In this document: positions 58,942 to 64,000 of the stretch, one piece after another
Layout of the letters: each line of letters begins with the position of its first letter
Position numbering within the stretch: position 1 is the first letter of the stretch
From: SIG299 sp051880375
GTDB taxonomy: Bacteria > Bacillota > Clostridia > Lachnospirales > Lachnospiraceae
Reading direction: 5' to 3'
NCBI GenBank assembly: GCA_051880375.1
Contig: JBJENV010000041.1
Location: 5,321-69,320 of the forward strand
Length of the DNA stretch: 64,000 bases
The notes under the pieces: model-generated
Databases searched by the model: none
Told to the model about the DNA's origin: nothing
What the model saw: the letters and a program-made list of their open reading frames with translations, nothing else
Translations under genes and position numbers: made by a program

Positions 58942-59310
58942 ATGAGTTTTGCCTTTTTTGGAGTTTTTGAAATTTTGTTTTTTGTGGCATTCTTTTTGAT
59001 ATTAGGAATGATCCTGGTTACTTTTATAAAGGGAATCGGTGAGTGGAACAAGAATAACCATTCTCCGAAGCTGACGGTGGATGCAACCGTAGTGTCAAAA
59101 CGTGAACAGGTCAGCCATCATCACCACAATCATCAGGATATTGGTTATACAACGAGGTCGACGACATATTACGTTACCTTTCAGGTGGAAAGCGGAGACA
59201 GAATGGAACTGCATGTCAGCGGCTCTGAGTTTGGTATGCTGGTGGAAGGCGATTACGGGAAGCTGACCTTTCAGGGAACCAGATATATCGGCTTTGAACG
59301 TCAGAGGTAA
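58942..59310 (+). CDS. DUF2500-family membrane protein
   Basis: A 122-residue protein of unknown function. ATG 58942 behind GGGGAGGA is used; the frame opens at 58918. It has a single N-terminal helix (about 5-30, FGVFEILFFVAFFLILGMIL) then a beta-rich soluble part starting SPKLTVDATVVSKREQ. A histidine run (HHHHNHQD, about residues 58-65) lies in the loop, followed by STTYYVTFQVESGDRMEL and FGMLVEGDYGKLTFQGTRY, the DUF2500 pattern. It interrupts the usual rseP-ispG adjacency. The His cluster suggests metal binding, which is only an inference. Confidence 0.8.
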   Translation: MSFAFFGVFEILFFVAFFLILGMILVTFIKGIGEWNKNNHSPKLTVDATVVSKREQVSHHHHNHQDIGYTTRSTTYYVTFQVESGDRMELHVSGSEFGMLVEGDYGKLTFQGTRYIGFERQR

Positions 59311-59325
59311 GAAGGGAGAAGTACC

Positions 59326-60399
59326 ATGGGCTGGTTGACTAAGCAGAATAGAAGGAGAACATCAAAAGAAATTGCGATCGGAGAGGTAACGATTGGAGGA
59401 AAGCATCCGATTGCAATCCAGTCGATGACAAATACAAAGACAGAGAATGTGGAAGCTACAGTCAGACAGATTCTTAAGCTGGAACAGGCAGGTTGTGAAA
59501 TCATCCGTTGTGCGGTCCCGACGATAGAGGCGGCAGAGGCTTTTACGGAGATTAAAAAGAAGATTCACATTCCGATAGTGGCAGATATCCACTTTGACTA
59601 CAGGCTCGCCATCGCGGCAATGGAACACGGCGCGGATAAAATACGCATCAATCCGGGCAACATCGGCTCCAAAGAGCGGGTAAAGGCAGTCGTTGATGTG
59701 GCAAAGGAACGGAATATTCCGATTCGTGTCGGTGTGAACAGCGGCTCTTTGGAGAAGAAACTGTTAGAAAAATATGGCGGAGTTACAGCGGAGGGACTGG
59801 TGGAAAGTGCCCTTCATCAGGCAGAATTAATTGAGGAATTCGGCTACGATAATCTTGTTATCAGTATCAAAGCATCGGACGTTCTGATGTGTGTCAAGGC
59901 ACATGAATTGATTGCGGAACGTACGCCATATCCTCTTCATGTCGGTATTACAGAGTCCGGCACGGTAACAAGCGGCAATATAAAATCTTCGATTGGGCTG
60001 GCACTGATTCTGGGGCAGGGAATCGGAGATACGATTCGTGTATCATTAACGGCGGACCCGTTAGAGGAAATTACGTCGGCAAAGCAGATTTTAAGAACAC
60101 TCGGACTAAAAAAAGGCGGAATCGAAGTGGTATCTTGCCCTACCTGCGGTAGAACCAGAATTGACTTAATCGATCTGGCAAAGCAGACGGAGGAGCTGGT
60201 GAAAAACTATCCGCTTGACATCAAGGTAGCTGTGATGGGCTGTGCTGTCAACGGACCGGGAGAAGCAAGGGAAGCCGACCTTGGCATAGCAGGCGGTAAC
60301 GGAGAAGGCATTCTCATCAAAAAGGGAGAAATTATCCGTAAGGTAAAGGAAGAAGATTTGCTTAAGGAATTGAAAAAGGAATTGGACCTGCTGTTGTAG
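59326..60399 (+). CDS. ispG: HMBPP synthase IspG (GcpE)
   Basis: 4Fe-4S enzyme converting methylerythritol cyclodiphosphate to HMBPP, the step before IspH. It has 357 residues. The barrel begins with IAIGEVTIGGKHPIAIQSMTNT-like sequence, and ADIHFDYRLAIAAMEHGADKIRINPGNIG is the conserved strand-turn region. Cluster ligands are in CPTCGRTRIDL (Cys near 268 and 271) and GCAVNGPGEAREAD (Cys near 303). With dxr and ispH it gives three MEP-pathway genes in this window. polC follows after 56 bases with no terminator seen. Confidence 0.97.
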   Translation: MGWLTKQNRRRTSKEIAIGEVTIGGKHPIAIQSMTNTKTENVEATVRQILKLEQAGCEIIRCAVPTIEAAEAFTEIKKKIHIPIVADIHFDYRLAIAAMEHGADKIRINPGNIGSKERVKAVVDVAKERNIPIRVGVNSGSLEKKLLEKYGGVTAEGLVESALHQAELIEEFGYDNLVISIKASDVLMCVKAHELIAERTPYPLHVGITESGTVTSGNIKSSIGLALILGQGIGDTIRVSLTADPLEEITSAKQILRTLGLKKGGIEVVSCPTCGRTRIDLIDLAKQTEELVKNYPLDIKVAVMGCAVNGPGEAREADLGIAGGNGEGILIKKGEIIRKVKEEDLLKELKKELDLLL

Positions 60400-60455
60400 G
60401 TAAGGGTGCTGTTACAAAAGAGCTGCCCTGAACTGGTAAAGGGGAATGATGTTTC

Positions 60456-63400
60456 ATGAATTTATTTGAAGTGTTTGACGACCTTCATACAAATAAAGAA
60501 CTTAAGGCGGCATTTGATGATGTTCAGGTAGAAAAGGTAACCGCATCGAGAAGTACAAACAATGCGGTTGTCAGTCTGACCTCCAGACATTTGCTTTCCT
60601 ATCAGGATACCAAGGGTATGGAACGGGCGGTATCGGAGCAGTTTTTTCACAAGATAGGAAAAACGGCAACATTTGCAGTTTCTTACCGGCTTTCTGCGCA
60701 GTATACACCGGAAAATCTCTGGAAGGGCTATCAGGAAACGGTGTGCGAGGAGCTGGCGGAGAAGGATGGCAGAATGGCATCGCATCTGCTCCGTGCTGCC
60801 GAGGTAAGCTTTGAGTGCTCTGAACATGCAGAGGATAAAGAGGCTTTGGGGCATGTTTCGGAAACAACAATGAAGCTCGCGGTAGAAGATACGTTTATCA
60901 ACCGGACATTGGCAGGAGAAATCAAGCCATTTTTGGAAACGCTGTTTTTGCAGCGTTTTTCTCTTCATGTCAGAATAGAGTTTGACTATCAGAAGGTAGA
61001 ACATGAAGAAGCGGAAGAGGATTACGAAGTATATTCTGCACCGCTTAGGGATCGTGAAGAAAAGCAGGCAGCATTACGGAACGTTTCCAGACCGGAAGGG
61101 CAGAAGGCTTCAGGGCAGGCCTCTGAAGGCAGGAAGAAGCCATCGGAACAAGGAATGTCGAATCAGGATACTGCAAAGAACGGTGCAACGGGCAGCAGAC
61201 CGATTTCCGGAGCCGGTGGCGGTGCCGGAAAGGAGAAAAAGGAATTTTCGAAATTTGTTAAGAAAAAGCTTCCGGATGATCCAGAGATTTTTTACGGACG
61301 TCCGTTTGACGGTGACGTGACGCCGCTGTGTGACATTCAGGATGAAATCGGCGAGGTAGTAGCATACGGAAAGGTGCTTTCCAATGAAGCGATTGCAATG
61401 CGAAATTCGGAAAAGCTGATTATCAAGTTTAATTTTACGGACTTTACCGATACGATTTCCGCAAAACTGTTTCTGTCAAAGGAGCAGTGGGAGGAAATTC
61501 AGGACAACCTAAAGGCAGGAAAGTGTATCCGCCTGAAAGGAATGGCTCTTTATGACCGGTTTGACAAGGAGATTGCGATTTCTTCCATCATCGGAATTAA
61601 GAATATTCCGAACTTTGTCAAGAAGCGGATGGATACATCCGAGGTAAAGCGGATTGAACTGCATGCTCATACGATGCTAAGCGATATGGACGCAGTAGTG
61701 GACCCGAAGGTACTTGTTAAGACTGCATTTGAATGGGGTCATCCGGGAGTTGCGATTACTGACCATGGAGTCGTGCAGGCATTTCCGGATGCGAGCCATG
61801 CGCTGAATCCGAAGGATTACAAAGATGACGAAGAAAAGATGGAACGTGCCAAGAATTTTAAAGTGATTTACGGCATGGAGGCTTATCTTGTCGATGATGT
61901 ACAGGAAATTGTAAAGAATGATGCGGGCCAGTCGATTTTTGCTCCAAGTGTTGTATTTGACATAGAAACGACCGGCTTCGGGGCCGTCACTGATAAAATT
62001 ATTGAAATCGGTGCGGTTAAGGTGGTAAACGGAGAAATCACAGAGCGTTTTTCGACATTTATCAATCCGAAAATTCCGATTCCGCATGAAATTGAGCAGC
62101 TTACACATATCTCGGACGATATGGTAATGGATTATCCTGACATCAGTGTGATTCTTCCTCATTTTATGGAATTCTGTGACGGCTGCATTTTGGTGGCGCA
62201 CAATGCTTCGTTTGACACGGGATTTATTCGTGCCAAAGCAGAAGAGCTTTCGCTTCCGTTTGCTTTTACGATTGTGGACACGGTGGGACTTGCCAGAGTA
62301 CTGCTGCCAAACTTAAGTAAATATAAGCTGAATGTTGTGGCAAAGGAGCTTGGCATTTCGCTGGAAAACCATCACCGTGCAGTGGACGATGCCGAAGCAA
62401 CAGCCGGTATTTACTTGAAATTTCTAGAAATGTTAAACGAGCGGAAAATAGAACGATTATCCGACATTCAGACGATTGCGAAGCTGTCGGCGGAAGCAAT
62501 TAAGAAGATGCCGACTTATCACTGTATTCTGCTCTGTAAGAACAATACCGGTCGTGTGAATCTTTATAAGATGGTATCGCTGTCGCATCTGGATTACTTC
62601 GCAAGAAGACCTCGTATTCCGAAGAGTCTTTTGATGGAATGCAGGGAGGGGCTTTTGGTCGGCTCTGCGTGTGAAGCGGGAGAACTGTATCAGGCTCTTT
62701 TGCGGGAGCAGCCAATCGAGGAATTGACAAGGCTCTGCGAGTTTTACGACTATTATGAAATCCAGCCGCTTGGAAACAATCGCTTTATGATTGAGAGTGA
62801 TAAGGTAGAAAATGTTACAAGTGAAGAGGATTTAATCAAGCTCAACAAACGTATTATCGAACTGGGCGAGCAGTTCCACAAGCTGGTCGTTGCAACCTGC
62901 GATGTCCATTTCCTGAATCCGGAGGATGAGGTATACCGCCGGATTATTATGTCAGCAAAGGGATTTGAGGACGCAGACAAGCAGGCGCCGTTATATTTTC
63001 GGACGACGGAGGAAATGCTGTGGGAATTTAATTATCTTGGAGAAGAAAAGGCAAAAGAGGTTGTAATTACCAATACGCAGAAAATTTTCGACCAGATTGA
63101 AAAAATTTCACCGGTACGTCCGGACAAGTGCCCTCCGGTCATTGAAAATTCGGACGAGACGCTTCGTACCATTTGTTATAACACGGCACATTCCATGTAC
63201 GGAGAAAAGCTTCCAAAGGTCGTAGAAGAGCGTCTCGAAAAAGAACTGCACTCGATTATTACCAACGGCTTTGCCGTGATGTATATCATTGCGCAGAAGC
63301 TTGTTTGGAAATCAAATGAGGACGGCTATCTGGTCGGCTCCCGTGGTTCGGTCGGTTCGTCGTTTGCAGCGACTATGGCGGGAATTACCGAGGTTAATCC

Positions 63401-64000
63401 ACTCCCGGCACATTATTATTGTCCAAACTGCTTCTTCTCGGATTTTGATTCCGAGGAGGTGAAGGGCTATCAGAAACAGGGACTTTCGGGCTTTGACATT
63501 CCGGACAGGATTTGCCCGGTCTGCGGAAAACCACTCAAAAAGGACGGAAATGATATTCCGTTTGAAACATTCCTTGGTTTCTATGGTGACAAGGAACCGG
63601 ATATTGACTTAAACTTTTCAGGAGAATACCAGAGTAAGGCACACGATTATACGGAGGTTATTTTCGGAAAAGGACAGACCTTCCGTGCGGGAACGATTGG
63701 TACGCTGGCAGACAAGACGGCGTACGGATATGTACTGAAGTATGATGAGGAACACGGCATTCATCACAGAAGGGCAGAGGTAGAGCGCATTTCTTCCGGC
63801 TGTGTCGGCGTCCGGAGAACGACGGGACAGCATCCGGGCGGTATTATCGTTCTTCCAATCGGAGAGGAAATCTATTCGTTTACTCCGGTGCAGCATCCGG
63901 CAAACGATATGACAACCAAAACCGTAACAACCCATTTTGATTATCACTCGATTGACCATAATCTGTTAAAGCTTGATATTCTCGGGCACGATGATCCGAC
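60456..64000 (+). CDS. polC: DNA polymerase III PolC-type alpha subunit, 3' end cut by window
   Basis: Replicative polymerase of low-GC Gram-positives with built-in proofreading. The frame is open from ATG 60456 to the window end (1181 complete codons; the family is about 1430-1470). Order of parts: N-terminal domain (1 to about 200), Gly/Ser/Lys-rich linker, OB fold (about 290-385), PHP domain split by the exonuclease (IELHAHTMLSDMDAVVDP near 398), exonuclease with DIETT near 501, HNASFDTGF and HHRAVDDAEAT, then the polymerase core with GSRGSVGSSF near 960, a CPNC...CPVC zinc module, and catalytic PDIDLNFSGEYQ near 1047. The ribosome binding site is AAAGGGGAATG. It likely shares transcription with ispG. 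Confidence 0.97.
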   Translation, partial: MNLFEVFDDLHTNKELKAAFDDVQVEKVTASRSTNNAVVSLTSRHLLSYQDTKGMERAVSEQFFHKIGKTATFAVSYRLSAQYTPENLWKGYQETVCEELAEKDGRMASHLLRAAEVSFECSEHAEDKEALGHVSETTMKLAVEDTFINRTLAGEIKPFLETLFLQRFSLHVRIEFDYQKVEHEEAEEDYEVYSAPLRDREEKQAALRNVSRPEGQKASGQASEGRKKPSEQGMSNQDTAKNGATGSRPISGAGGGAGKEKKEFSKFVKKKLPDDPEIFYGRPFDGDVTPLCDIQDEIGEVVAYGKVLSNEAIAMRNSEKLIIKFNFTDFTDTISAKLFLSKEQWEEIQDNLKAGKCIRLKGMALYDRFDKEIAISSIIGIKNIPNFVKKRMDTSEVKRIELHAHTMLSDMDAVVDPKVLVKTAFEWGHPGVAITDHGVVQAFPDASHALNPKDYKDDEEKMERAKNFKVIYGMEAYLVDDVQEIVKNDAGQSIFAPSVVFDIETTGFGAVTDKIIEIGAVKVVNGEITERFSTFINPKIPIPHEIEQLTHISDDMVMDYPDISVILPHFMEFCDGCILVAHNASFDTGFIRAKAEELSLPFAFTIVDTVGLARVLLPNLSKYKLNVVAKELGISLENHHRAVDDAEATAGIYLKFLEMLNERKIERLSDIQTIAKLSAEAIKKMPTYHCILLCKNNTGRVNLYKMVSLSHLDYFARRPRIPKSLLMECREGLLVGSACEAGELYQALLREQPIEELTRLCEFYDYYEIQPLGNNRFMIESDKVENVTSEEDLIKLNKRIIELGEQFHKLVVATCDVHFLNPEDEVYRRIIMSAKGFEDADKQAPLYFRTTEEMLWEFNYLGEEKAKEVVITNTQKIFDQIEKISPVRPDKCPPVIENSDETLRTICYNTAHSMYGEKLPKVVEERLEKELHSIITNGFAVMYIIAQKLVWKSNEDGYLVGSRGSVGSSFAATMAGITEVNPLPAHYYCPNCFFSDFDSEEVKGYQKQGLSGFDIPDRICPVCGKPLKKDGNDIPFETFLGFYGDKEPDIDLNFSGEYQSKAHDYTEVIFGKGQTFRAGTIGTLADKTAYGYVLKYDEEHGIHHRRAEVERISSGCVGVRRTTGQHPGGIIVLPIGEEIYSFTPVQHPANDMTTKTVTTHFDYHSIDHNLLKLDILGHDDP

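Noticed and set aside
1..64000. tRNA/rRNA genes, CRISPR arrays, prophage or insertion sequences
   Set aside because: All gaps longer than about 60 bases were read; none has a cloverleaf with CCA-side features, regular spacer repeats, integrase or transposase motifs.

Overview
The window is a contiguous piece of a low-to-mid GC Gram-positive (Firmicutes) chromosome. It is most likely from a spore-forming or spore-former-derived member of the Lachnospiraceae (Clostridia). The support for this is a PolC-type replicative polymerase, the spoIIGA-sigE-sigG sporulation cluster, an IspH-ribosomal protein S1 fusion typical of clostridia, AGGAGG-type ribosome binding sites, frequent TTG/GTG starts and a Na+-pumping biotin decarboxylase module. 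This assignment is inferred from gene content; no database search was possible. Almost all genes are on the + strand. One gene (26829-27587) is on the - strand. I see no tRNA, rRNA, CRISPR array, prophage or transposase gene.

Layout. (1) 1-2374: the tail of an unidentified gene, then ychF and lgt. (2) 2375-14216: division and cell wall (dcw) cluster mraZ-rsmH-ftsL-like-PBP-PBP-mraY-murD-ftsW-ftsQ/divIB-ftsZ. It is preceded by an MraZ-type operator of 10-bp-phased boxes. murE, murF, murG, murC and ftsA are absent from the cluster. (3) 14217-17245: spoIIGA-sigE-sigG. The promoter carries Spo0A boxes with a long gap to the -10, and a roughly 340-bp near-perfect inverted repeat lies between sigE and sigG. 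(4) 17246-26751: a Mrp/Mbh-type cation/proton antiporter operon with four antiporter-like subunits and the MrpA C-terminal modules split off. (5) 26829-29280: a repeat-containing DUF4397-like protein (- strand) and a cardiolipin synthase.

(6) 29344-37663: folD-rimO-pgsA, a GerMN-like lipoprotein, a BaiN-type flavoprotein, cmk, the ispH-rpsA fusion and a solitary cheR. (7) 37673-45558: plsX-acpP-rnc-smc-ftsY-ilvA, i.e. lipid synthesis, RNA processing, chromosome condensation and protein targeting, closed by a strong terminator. (8) 45737-47549: recA-recX under a consensus promoter with two abutting LexA boxes. (9) 47587-52497: a biotin-dependent carboxyltransferase/Na+ pump module with two different carboxyltransferases, one biotin carrier, a gamma-like subunit and a beta pump subunit. 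(10) 52641-64000: bactofilin, pyrH-frr, then uppS-cdsA-dxr-rseP-(DUF2500)-ispG-polC, with polC running off the end of the window.

The gene set is mostly core housekeeping. The less ordinary content is regulatory and structural: the giant dyad at 16072-16411, the MraZ, Spo0A and LexA operator architectures, the four-antiporter Mrp-like complex, the double carboxyltransferase module, and some altered active-site motifs (KTA in the second PBP, a missing His-Gly-Gly in Lgt). Where an open frame extends upstream of a better ribosome binding site, I have moved the start and said so.
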